From: Poa pratensis
Taxonomy: Eukaryota; Streptophyta; Magnoliopsida; Poales; Poaceae
Reading direction: 5' to 3'
DNA: 64,000 bases
NCBI GenBank assembly: GCA_947311845.1
Contig: CAMZMU010000012.1
Span: 3,224,716 to 3,288,715 of the forward strand
Shown: piece after piece, positions 45,333 through 54,013 of the stretch
How positions within the stretch are numbered: position 1 is the first letter of the stretch
How the letters are laid out: each line of letters begins with the position of its first letter
Translations under genes and position numbers: made by a program
Notes under the pieces: model-generated
The model's database searches: none
What the model saw: only the letters and a program-made list of their open reading frames with translations
What the model was told of the DNA's origin: nothing

Positions 45333-46619
45333 ATGCTTTCTTTCCGTCGGATGGTGCTACCGGTGGAAGGAACCCACCCACCCTGGGCCCGGGACATCGT
45401 CAAGTACATCATGGAGCACGCCCTCCCGGAGGACGATCACGACGCCGAGCGGGTGGCTCGTCAAGCCAAGCTCTACGTCATGATCGACGGCGAGCTCTAC
45501 CGGCGACGGGACAACGGAGTCAAGCTCCGCTGCATCCCTCAAGAACAAGGCCAAGTACTGCTACGGGACATCCACGAGGGCACATGTTCAAGTCATGTGG
45601 CATCAAGATCACTGGCGGGTAAAGTTTTTCGTCACGGGTTCTACTGGCCAACAGTCCTCAGTGATGCGGAGCAGCTAGTCAAGACCTGTGAAGCCTGCCA
45701 GTACTATGCGAAGAACATACATCAGCCGGCGCAAGCTCTGCAGCCAATTCCAATCTCCTGGCCGTTCGCGGTCTGGGGGCTGGACATCGTGGGAAAGATA
45801 CCGAAGTCTGTCGGGGGCCATGAATACCTTTTCGTGGCCATCGACAAGTTCACAAAGTGGGTGGAAGTGATGCCAGTACCAAGACAGACAGCTCAAGCAG
45901 CCATCAAGTTCATTGAAGGGATCGTGTACCGCTTCGGAGTACCCAACAGAATCATAACGGACAATGGCTCTCAGTTCACAAGCCGATCCTTCCTCAACTT
46001 CTGTGAAGAGCTGGGAATCAAGGTGTGTTTTGCCTCGGTGTCCTACCCAAGGTGCAATGGGCAAGTGGAGCGAGCCAATGCGGAGGTCCTAAAGGGTTTG
46101 AAGACCAAGGCCTTTGACAAGTTAGAAGACAAGGGCAAGAACTGGATTGAGCATCTACCAAGTGTCTTGTGGTCCCTCAGAACCACACCAAGCAGAGCCA
46201 CTCAAGAAACACCATTCTTCCTTGTCTATGGAGCAGAAGCCGTCTTGCCAACAGAGCTCAGGCATGGATCCCCCCGGGTACTTGCCTATGATGAAGACGC
46301 ACAAGCTGAGAGGAGGATTGATGACATCAACTTCCTGGAAGAGGTGCGGTGCCGAGCTTCCTTACGATCTGCTCGATACCAGCAAGGGCTCCGCCGCTAT
46401 CATGATCGCCATATCCGTTCACGGGTACTGGAACCCGGAGACCTGGTTCTCCGCAAGAAGCAGAAGCTTGATAACATGAACAAGCTGTCCTCCAAGTGGG
46501 AAGGACCTTATCGGGTGACGCATACCCTGAGACCCGGAGCTGTTTATCTGGAGGACGAGAAAGGCAGGCCGGAGGGCAACGCCTGGAACATCGAGAATCT
46601 CCGGAAATTCTACCCCTGA
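45333..46619 (+). CDS. Integrase domain, open
   Basis: A 428-codon frame without stops. It has an N-terminal zinc-binding region with H...H...C-x2-C (CEAC), the catalytic DDE triad in GLDIVG, ITDNGSQF and QVERAN, and a C-terminal DNA-binding region with GPYRVTHTLRPGAVYLED. It ends with a conserved NIENLRKFYP tail and stop. It is the best preserved part of the element. Confidence 0.92.
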   Translation: MLSFRRMVLPVEGTHPPWARDIVKYIMEHALPEDDHDAERVARQAKLYVMIDGELYRRRDNGVKLRCIPQEQGQVLLRDIHEGTCSSHVASRSLAGKVFRHGFYWPTVLSDAEQLVKTCEACQYYAKNIHQPAQALQPIPISWPFAVWGLDIVGKIPKSVGGHEYLFVAIDKFTKWVEVMPVPRQTAQAAIKFIEGIVYRFGVPNRIITDNGSQFTSRSFLNFCEELGIKVCFASVSYPRCNGQVERANAEVLKGLKTKAFDKLEDKGKNWIEHLPSVLWSLRTTPSRATQETPFFLVYGAEAVLPTELRHGSPRVLAYDEDAQAERRIDDINFLEEVRCRASLRSARYQQGLRRYHDRHIRSRVLEPGDLVLRKKQKLDNMNKLSSKWEGPYRVTHTLRPGAVYLEDEKGRPEGNAWNIENLRKFYP

Positions 46620-48500
46620 ATACGAACATGAATCGCAGATAGTTCGAGTCAACTAAGCACGCCCAAGGGGCTAGTGTTCTGTATAAGGGTGTAAGAATCG
46701 TCGCCAAGGAATAAAAGATAAGTTTTTCAATTCCGTGAGCCTCTCTTGTTGTCGTGAAGTGTGTTATCCGTAACAACCCCCAAGCAGGGGGCTGACATGG
46801 TGCCGGTGGCTGACAGGTCGAGCGCGAGTAGCCTATCAGTAGGCGCTGCCACCTGATCGTGCCGTACTGCCGCGGTAAGAAGTGGAACGGGCAGTGCTGT
46901 GTTTTAAAGAACCTAAACACAGAAATGCACATTCAACTTTGCTTGCGGGTTGCTCCGGATGAAACACTTTCACGACATGTAAGGGAGGGTCCATTCTTTT
47001 CCTACTGAAAGTGTGTTATGTGTAGCGCCTCTCCCGGGACAGGAATGGATGCTGAAGAGCGGCTCAGGAGCTGGATACCCGGGAAGGACAGAGCAGATCA
47101 AGGCACGGCAAAAACCAGCTAAGTCTTTGCATGTGCATCTTGCATTCTAGGCATAATATCTCGCTCGGAGTCAATATACCACCAACCTGCGCATGCTTGA
47201 CAGTTGATGAGAACCTTTGCGGGGGTAATGCGTCCTCCCCGGCGAACGGTCAGATTTCCCTTCTGGCCTAGTACCCGTGGCTGTGGAGTGGACTCCCGGA
47301 AGGCATAGTGCTCTTAGGGGTGCTGCTACCGGTGCAGGCGGTTAGAGTACTTGTCACCTAAGAGATCTCCTCAGAAAACTTGACGGCGCGTTAGTGCAAG
47401 GGAGGTTTGGGAAATGACCCCGGGAGTTGAGCCCTAGGATTGCATTCATCTGAACTTACATTCTGAATTTACAATTCTGATTACATTCAGTCGAAGCTTT
47501 CCTGGATACATATCTAGCCTATGCTACTAAGGCCAGCTCAGGCTCCTGGCTGCGCAGATCTGTCTTCTGTTTTATTGCCTGCCGGGTGCACTCTTTTCTT
47601 CCGGGGACGCCTGGATGAAAAGATAACACGCGTGCAGGATCTTGTCAGGCGCGTCGAAGAGCTCGACCCCCTTCTGCCGACCAGGGCGCTCCAGGGCCAA
47701 AGAGACGGAAGATTCCGTCCGCCAGTTCGCCTACGGACTGACTCTCGGCCTGCAAAAGTCCAGGTCAAGATCGGGTCATCCAAGAAGAAAAGGCGGAAAA
47801 ATGGAGAAGAGCAAACAGTGAACCTGCTCAATGGCCTCGAGTCAGCCACAACCAAGGACAGCTCCGGAATACCGGCAGTCCTTTCCTTCAGGATGGACCA
47901 CAGGTGCGCCTCCTCACTGCCCTAATCCTTGCCTCTTCTTGGGCAACAGGACCAGAGACGGCCGCCAGGCGAGCGACATTCTGGGCAGCAGAAGAACGGG
48001 ACGCAACCTCGCCATCAGTGGCTCGGGCTCCAGCTTCGCTGGGTGCCTCCGCCGCTCCTCGAAAGACGGACTCCGCCGTCGACACATCGGACAAGGCCCT
48101 CTCTGCTTCGCCACATTGTTCTGCGGGCGGGAGAGGCAAAGGAAGAAGAGGAGCGGAGCAAGGCGAGAAGATGTGCAAGGGGTGGAGTCTGGAGGTCTTT
48201 TATAGGCCTCCCACGCTCCACCTACCCCTTGACGCTACGGCTGCTGCAGTAATGGGAGCGCGTTTTGCAAAAAACTCGTTCTCATTCACACGGACGACAC
48301 GAAGACAAGGAGGAAAACAAGATCTTCTTCATTTACAAGGACTACAAGGGGACGATCTTTTTTACAACAAAAAGGTTGGCTCCCGTCGAGCAAGGAGCAC
48401 CGCCGTACAATGGAAGACGCTACTTCCAGAAGTACGTCGTCAAGGCCGCCAGGAGGAGGTCAACGAGATCTCCATGGCGCCCGTCCGAAGCTCCTCGCCT

Positions 48501-49086
48501 TCAGGAAGACGAGCTCCCCTCGACCTTGATGTCAGATGAGTTTTCCTCATCTTCATCCTCGTCGTAGGAGCTCGAGCTGCCGCTGCTGCTCTCCATGCAG
48601 CACTCCACGCGTCCGCCATCGACACCGAAGATCTTCACGGAGAGCGTCGCATCTCCGTCGTACCGGAACACCAAGCACTGCCCCCGGACAGGCGGCGGGC
48701 ACGGGAGAACGACTTCCACCCCGGACCCAGAAGCATGGCGCCTTCAGTGGTGCGCTCCGCCATGGCCCAGGAGGGGCCATTGGGGCAGCCTTCCACTTGC
48801 AGCCAGAAGCCGGAGGGTCCGATGTCCTCCGTCGCCATCGCGAAGGAATCCGGCAGGAGAAGCCGGCTGCGAGGCCTGCGGTTCAGATCCACGATGAACT
48901 CGAACGGCGCGAAGCTGGTATGAACCATGCTCCTAGGAGGGGAGCAGCGGTGCCGCGGCCTCCACGGCCGCCGCGACCGCGAATCCCACGACCTCGCGGA
49001 ACAGCTCGACCACGAGTGGAGGGGCCACTCTCCGCAGCAGCTGAAGAAGAACGAGGGCGCCCAACTCCTCTCCTCGCTCTCGCCAT
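48501..49086 (-). pseudogene. Antisense B3-domain gene inside the retrotransposon
   Basis: Read antisense to gag-pol, the segment codes in order for three parts. The first is an Arg/Gly-rich start (RGRGIRGRGGRGGRG, RGG-like, with a GRPRSS AT-hook-like piece). The second is a B3 DNA-binding domain (LLLPDSFAMATEDIGPSGFW, LQVEGCPNGPSWAMAE, LGPGWKSFSRARRLSGG, then CLVFRYDGDATLSVKIF). The third is an acidic Ser/Asp/Glu tail. The B3 pattern of 'LPxxF ... GWxxF ... L..G ..VFRYDG' is clear. Two frame changes, near 48925 and near 48680, interrupt it; the second sits in a G-run. A TATAAAAG at 49163-49170 on the same strand lies 77 bp upstream of the ATG, suggesting an independent promoter. Presence of a transcription-factor-like gene here is unusual. 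Confidence 0.75.
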
Positions 49087-49162
49087 TGGCGCTGGCAGCT
49101 TGTGGGGAGGCCTGGAGTTGGACTGAGGAAGAAGATGAACGAAAAGCCAGGGGTGCGCCTCG

Positions 49163-49170
49163 CTTTTATA
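49163..49170 (-). promoter_or_regulatory. TATA box of the antisense B3 gene
   Basis: The minus strand reads GGCTATAAAAGCG, 77 bp upstream of the ATG at 49086. This is ideal TATA spacing for a short leader. Confidence 0.65.
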
Positions 49171-49388
49171 GCCACGGCGGCACCTCTGTCAAGCGTCTCC
49201 TCGGTTCTTCCGTTATGGGAATCGAGGGGGCCTCGCAGTTATTCCCCCGAGCGGAGTAACTCCAAGACCTTCAAGGCCATCAGAAGCAAGCAAGGAAGAC
49301 CAGGTGCCCGGGACCCACTTTGACCTATCTTTAGGCCATGGCCCCGGCAGCTGGAGCAAGAGCCGCCGGGACCATGCCCGGGGGCTAC

Positions 49389-50248
49389 TGTCGCAGCAGT
49401 GGAACATGGGGTTCCCCTAGTACTGCCAAAGTGGGTCCACCCCATGTGGGCCCAAGATGAAGATGGACAAGACCAAGACTCAAGTCAAGCTGGCGGGTTC
49501 ACCGTCAAGACACGCAAGGCCTATCGACAAAGGGCTCCGGTCCTGGGGACCTTCCGGGTCCCCGAACCAAGCAAGAAGGCCAGGAAGGACCCGAGAGCCC
49601 GAGTTCCCGGCAGGAGGCCAGGCTCCCTCTCGGGTACTTCCCCACGTCCCTGTGGATAAGCACTCCACCTCACCGGAAGACTTGGGAAGCAAGGCGAAGG
49701 CAGCGCGGGCGGGAAGCACGTCCCGTGGTGGTGTCAGCTCCTGTCCACCCCAAGGCGGACGCTCCCACCTAACCCAAAGGAGACGCTAGGCTGAGGAGAG
49801 GCCACGTCTCCCCTAAACTAGATGAGGAGGGTCCTTCACCCCGAAGGTCCCTCATGCCCCTCACGTGACCCTGTGGCAACCCCTTAGCCTATAAAAGGAG
49901 GACCAAGGCACGGAGGAGGAGGTCGAAGCAAGGACGAACACAAGCTAGAACCAGAGCAAGACTAGACTAGGGCTGCGAAGGTAGAGAGGAAGGTGATCTC
50001 CTCCGGGTCAGGATCTGTCCTTCTTCTACCTCCAGCCAAAACCCTTCCGGGTACCCCATCCGGGAGGTTCCATTGTAAGCCACACTATGAAGAACCCATC
50101 AATCCAGACATGCAGGAGTAGGGCTTTTAGAGAGGAGAGCTTGATCTAGATTCCGCCCAAGAAGACGATTCTCAGCCTCCTTCGCGCCTCGTGCCGAACC
50201 TAAAAGGGGTATCCTATACTCCCGGTGTCCGTGCATCGAGACACGACA
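49389..50248 (+). repeat. 3' LTR of the Tat element
   Basis: 860 bp, starting TGTCGCAGCAGTGG and ending GACACGACA. TATAAAAG is at 49890-49897. It differs from the 5' LTR by substitutions and indels, including absence of a segment of about 62 bp after GGGCTTTTAG (50121-50130). Confidence 0.93.
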
Positions 50249-50253
50249 CTAGT

Positions 50254-51269
50254 CGTTAGAGGAATATACCTTGTATGGCCACCGTCACAACGGTCACATT
50301 TCTTCTATCTTCACCAAGTGCTCTACACGTTAGAGGCGTTAGACACTGATGCTTCACTTCACCCATGAAGCGGAAACTCCAAGTGGCATCAAGTTTCTTT
50401 GGACTAAAGAACTAGACTCAACATAAGCTATACTACTGTAGCCAGTTCTGCTTCATGTTCAAGTTAACTTAACACAAGCGCACAACTTTGTTTCGTTTTC
50501 AAGCTTAACCTAACATAATCTCTACTGCCGCACAACTTTGTTTCATGTTCAAGCTTAACCTAACATAATCTCACTCTAATGCATAAGAGATTTCCAACGT
50601 ATTTCTTTCTTAGGTTATGAGTCTAACCAAGCACGCATCAATCTTCACTTCCATCCTAAGGGATATCGCCACTATTAAGCGGTTTTTCCTACGACTCAAA
50701 AGCATAAAATGGAAGCACCTACTTTAGGTCCTCACGTTCTAGACACATACTATGCTTCTGAGTCTTCTTCTAATATCGAGACTCATCTCCCATGAATTCT
50801 CTACTGTTCATTCTGCACTATCTTCATTCCACACCTCGAGGGGTCATCTTCTTCATATCTTGAGGCTTCATCTTCCACCATGCCTCAACTCAGCGTGTTT
50901 GGACTTCTTCATCTCTTGAGGCTTCATCTTCTATGATGCCTCAACTCAGCGTCTTTGGGGATGGAAAGAAGTCGATAAATGGAGGCCTAACTAGGTCCCC
51001 AATCCTTCACGACCGAAGAAAACCATGAAGTATTGGAACTGAATGACTTGTGTCAAGGATCTCATGATATCCTGGGCTTGTAAGGCATTTGCTGTATGAG
51101 GATGATGCCGAGACCATTCTCAAATCAGAATACATGACGGGAATATGACGACTTTCCAACGTGGAATCTCGAGAAAAATGACATTTTCCATTAAAAGTGC
51201 ATAACTGGCTTGTCTTTATGTGATCTCGGTGCGCGAGAGAATCCACAAGTAGTGCACCGGACGACTAAT
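50254..51269. other. Unassigned repeat-like DNA right of the Gypsy element
   Basis: It continues the sequence interrupted at 39501. It contains internal repetition such as CTTGAGGCTTCATCTTC with ATGCCTCAACTCAGCGT (two copies, about 50855-50955) and CACAACTTTGTTTC with TTCAAGCTTAACCTAACATA (about 50480-50570). It is probably part of another LTR element; the family is not recognised. Confidence 0.45.
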
Positions 51270-51600
51270 GAAATATCCGTAAGGTGTTATGGAATATTGA
51301 TGTTCAACCAAAATTTGGATGGAAGCTAGCACATGACAGTCTCCCAACGTGGAAGAATAAGTGGAAACTTACCCTAAAAGATGATGGAATGCGTCCTTTT
51401 ATATGGACTGCCGAATCAGAAGATGGATACCACGCGGTGGTTCAATGTACCAAGTCACAAACTCTTGGTCATGAGATGAGAAAGGTGTGGCTGCTGCCAG
51501 ATGAAAACAAGTTTAGAGTTATGTGATGCTTTTGGAATTGCTACGCCAGGGATGTAATCCCCTTTCCAGTTACTCCAATACATAAGCTCTTTACCCCTCA
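51270..51600 (+). mobile_element. LINE fragment, RT zinc-binding domain
   Basis: The frame reads VLWNIDVQPKFGWKLAHDSL, PTWKNKWKLTLKDDG and DGYHAVVQCTKS...AMRKVWLLPDE-like sequence, typical of the zf-RVT region at the C-terminus of plant LINE reverse transcriptases. The first Cys pair is mutated (the expected CxxC is replaced by FIWT). Both ends are truncated. Confidence 0.75.
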
Positions 51601-51622
51601 AAATTAAAAAATATTTGTCAAA

Positions 51623-53632
51623 TCTATACTACTATTAAAAGAGCAAACTTGTGTTGATACATTGAATCTGAGCCCTTCAATATTTGGCCAACGGTCCAGA
51701 TCGCTCCAATGTTTGACAACTCAACACAAATCCACTTTTGCCCGTTTTACCCTCCCACCAAATCACATAATACTGCTAATGCCATCGTACCGGTTCGTTT
51801 TATTTCGTTTCATGATAATTACGAGATTTTCCACCGCTAAAAGAAATTAAAAAACATAACAATGCGTGTGGAAATTACTTATGCGATCCAAGGACATCGT
51901 CGTTAATGGAGAATTAATCAGGCCGAGGGCCATGCCCGCTGGACGCTGGAGGAGCGCCGTCTGCAGCTGAGGGCTCTACCGTGTCGGGACTCGCAGGAGA
52001 CAGGGGAAGGCGGCGTGGTCGTGCATCAAACGGGGGAGGGCGATGCTGCGGATGGCCGGCCGCGAGAACCTCCCGACGTAGTTCTCACCAGGCCCCCCGC
52101 GGCGACGCCGTCGAGAACGCTCCCGGCGCTGCTCTTAACGCCCCCAAGGCGGCGCCCGCCAGAGCCCTGCCGGCGCACGCCTGCGCGTCGCGCTTGCCTC
52201 GGATCCGCGTGGGACGAGACTCCACTGAGCCGGCAGCAATAGCTTGAGTCTTGAGGTCGGCTTGCTATGTCGTAGACTCGTAGTTGTACACCAATGAGGC
52301 TCAGTAGGCCAGCGACGGCGTGAGCTCCGATCAGTGAACGGCAGACGTACAACCATTCTCCAGCACAACAGTGTATTCCAGGCTGCCCACGGAGACGGAT
52401 GGGGATTTACTCAGGTCAGGGTGAGCTAGTGTTTTCATGACCTTTTTTGGCATTTGTTGGATTTCCGTCGCTGGTGAACAGAGAAGGCATGGCGCTGGAT
52501 TTGCTTAATCTTTAGCACCATGGGGTTCGGACTTCGGAGGGTGTAGCAGAAATCTGTTTTGTTTCTTAGGTGTATCAGACATCAGGCGAGCCCTACAGAA
52601 GCCGAGCTGCTGTATCCGTGGACGATGTCAGGAAGCTGGGAAACTCGATCACTTGGACTCTTGGAGAGAACCAGAGCACATACGTGAGCTAAGAACACTT
52701 CAGTATCAGTTTACTCTTCAATGTGTGTATACAGAATTTGTCGCTGTATCATTTAGTTGGTCACATAGGTAATGTGACTTGACTACCTTTGACATGAGAA
52801 TAATTTTTTTGAACTCATTTACATTGTGAAAGAAAGAAAAGATATCTTTATCCTTAATAAAACAACTAAAGTTTCAATTATGTATCTTGTATGCTTTGAC
52901 AATTTCGTATATTCACTTTATTTTTTTTCCATGAAATATATGGATTTTATACTTGCTAGAGCTTTCAAGTTTCTTTGTAAGTGTGTGCAATTTTGCAAGG
53001 CTGTTTAAGCAGTGGTGGATCCACGTCTATCTCTGGTGGGAGATCTGAGGATGACCGTGATATATCTGTTAATAGTTAGAGTGGTGTCATGTTCACTTGA
53101 AGAATCTATATTACTCTGTAAAAGAAAGCATTGTTATTTCAAGTTCGACAAGTTCGTCATCAGAAGGCTACGAAAATGCGTATCAATGCTAAGTATTCAA
53201 TCAGAAGCATATGTTCTGATTGGTAAACCTTAAGACAAATCAGTACTAGGTGCATCAAGCATCACTGTAAAATACTCCAAATGCGTATCAATGCTAGAAA
53301 ATAGACAGTCCAGATTTCCATGTTTTTATATGTTGTTCCGTTGTTTTAATTTTCCCATAAACATGTGTATGCCTCTTTTATCACTCGAACTTTTTAAGAT
53401 ATGTGAATGAAAAATAAAATCTAGAGGGGTAAGTTTAAGAGCTTTTGATCTAGGGTTCTTTGCCAAGCAACAATAGTGGCGCCATATAAGCTCGGGTATG
53501 CCTAAGTAAAATATTATAATATTTGTTTGTTCGGGTAAAAGAAGAAATCCACATAGATCTGGTGCTATTTTCCTATTTGTAAACTGCCCATTTTAATTAT
53601 GAAAACGTGCGTTGCATGTACATTCCAACTAG
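51623..53632 (+). mobile_element. Non-autonomous Helitron with captured exon
   Basis: It begins TCTATACTACTATTAAAAG at 51623, preceded by A. It ends CTAG at 53629-53632, followed by T, so it sits in an AT target as Helitrons do. Eleven bases before the end is the hairpin ACGTGC-GTT-GCATGT. Both ends are homologous to the Helitron at 23245-26441. The GC-rich interior (51930-52260) and an exon-like piece at 52570-52683 are probably captured host DNA. No Rep/helicase is present. Confidence 0.88.
52570..52683 (+). pseudogene. Captured exon inside the Helitron
   Basis: Exactly 38 in-frame codons (GEPYRSRAAVSVDDVRKLGN then SITWTLGENQST) are bounded by a pyrimidine-rich CTTAG acceptor and a GTGAGC donor. 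The coding character is clear but I do not recognise the parent gene. Confidence 0.55.
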
Positions 53633-53755
53633 TATATCAAAGTACACAAACATAGCTCGTGTGTGATACAACATATTTTAAGAAGCTCGCATGTAATTGG
53701 TCCAAGCAGTGGGTGCGATCGATTCTGCACGATCCAAGACCCCTGCTCCCGATCC

Positions 53756-53770
53756 TTAGGGTTAGGGTTT
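53756..53770 (+). promoter_or_regulatory. Telo-box repeat upstream of the NRP gene
   Basis: TTAGGGTTAGGGTTT is a double telo-box about 260 bp before the start codon. A further AAAACCCTAG lies at about 53993-54002, in the 5' UTR. Telo-boxes are common in promoters of plant genes active in dividing cells. Confidence 0.6.
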
Positions 53771-53875
53771 TACAAAACCCCCGAGTAGAGACAAAACCAC
53801 GCGAATCCAACGGCCCAGCCCACCCCAACTGGTCTCAATACTGAGCCGACGCGTATCTCCGCGCCGCGCCGTCCG

Positions 53876-53885
53876 CTATAAAACT
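53876..53885 (+). promoter_or_regulatory. Probable TATA box of the NRP gene
   Basis: CTATAAAACT lies about 130 bp upstream of the ATG and is followed by a CT-rich leader (CTCCCTCTCCCTCCC). Confidence 0.7.
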
Positions 53886-54013
53886 CGCGCAGCTCCACAT
53901 TGTTTTTCTCCCAGCTCCGCCTCCCCTCTCGCTGCCCGCTTCTAACAAACGCACACACTCCCTCTCCCTCCCGCTGCGCAGCTCGGAGGCTAAAACCCTA
54001 GGGAGAAGCGACC

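Larger units (their letters stand above)
46620..49388. other. Non-pol 3' region of the Tat element
   Basis: This is 2.8 kb between the integrase stop and the 3' LTR. It contains an antisense B3-domain gene (48501-49086) and a second antisense TATAAAAG at 48197-48204 followed by short open frames with no recognised domain. A purine-rich tract CCCGGGGGCTAC abuts the 3' LTR as the probable polypurine tract. Confidence 0.7.
39507..50248 (+). mobile_element. Tat-lineage Ty3/Gypsy LTR retrotransposon with antisense B3 gene
   Basis: A complete 10.7-kb element has two LTRs (39507-40420 and 49389-50248) and the exact 5-bp duplication CTAGT at 39502-39506 and 50249-50253. The order is gag, protease, reverse transcriptase, RNase H, a second RNase H and integrase. 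The duplicated RNase H is the defining feature of the Tat lineage. A primer-binding region with GGCGCGCCAGGTAGGGGG follows the 5' LTR; its tRNA was not identified. About 2.8 kb of non-pol sequence follows integrase and contains an antisense B3-domain gene. Several frameshifts in gag and pol make it non-autonomous as read, while integrase is open end to end. Confidence 0.92.
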
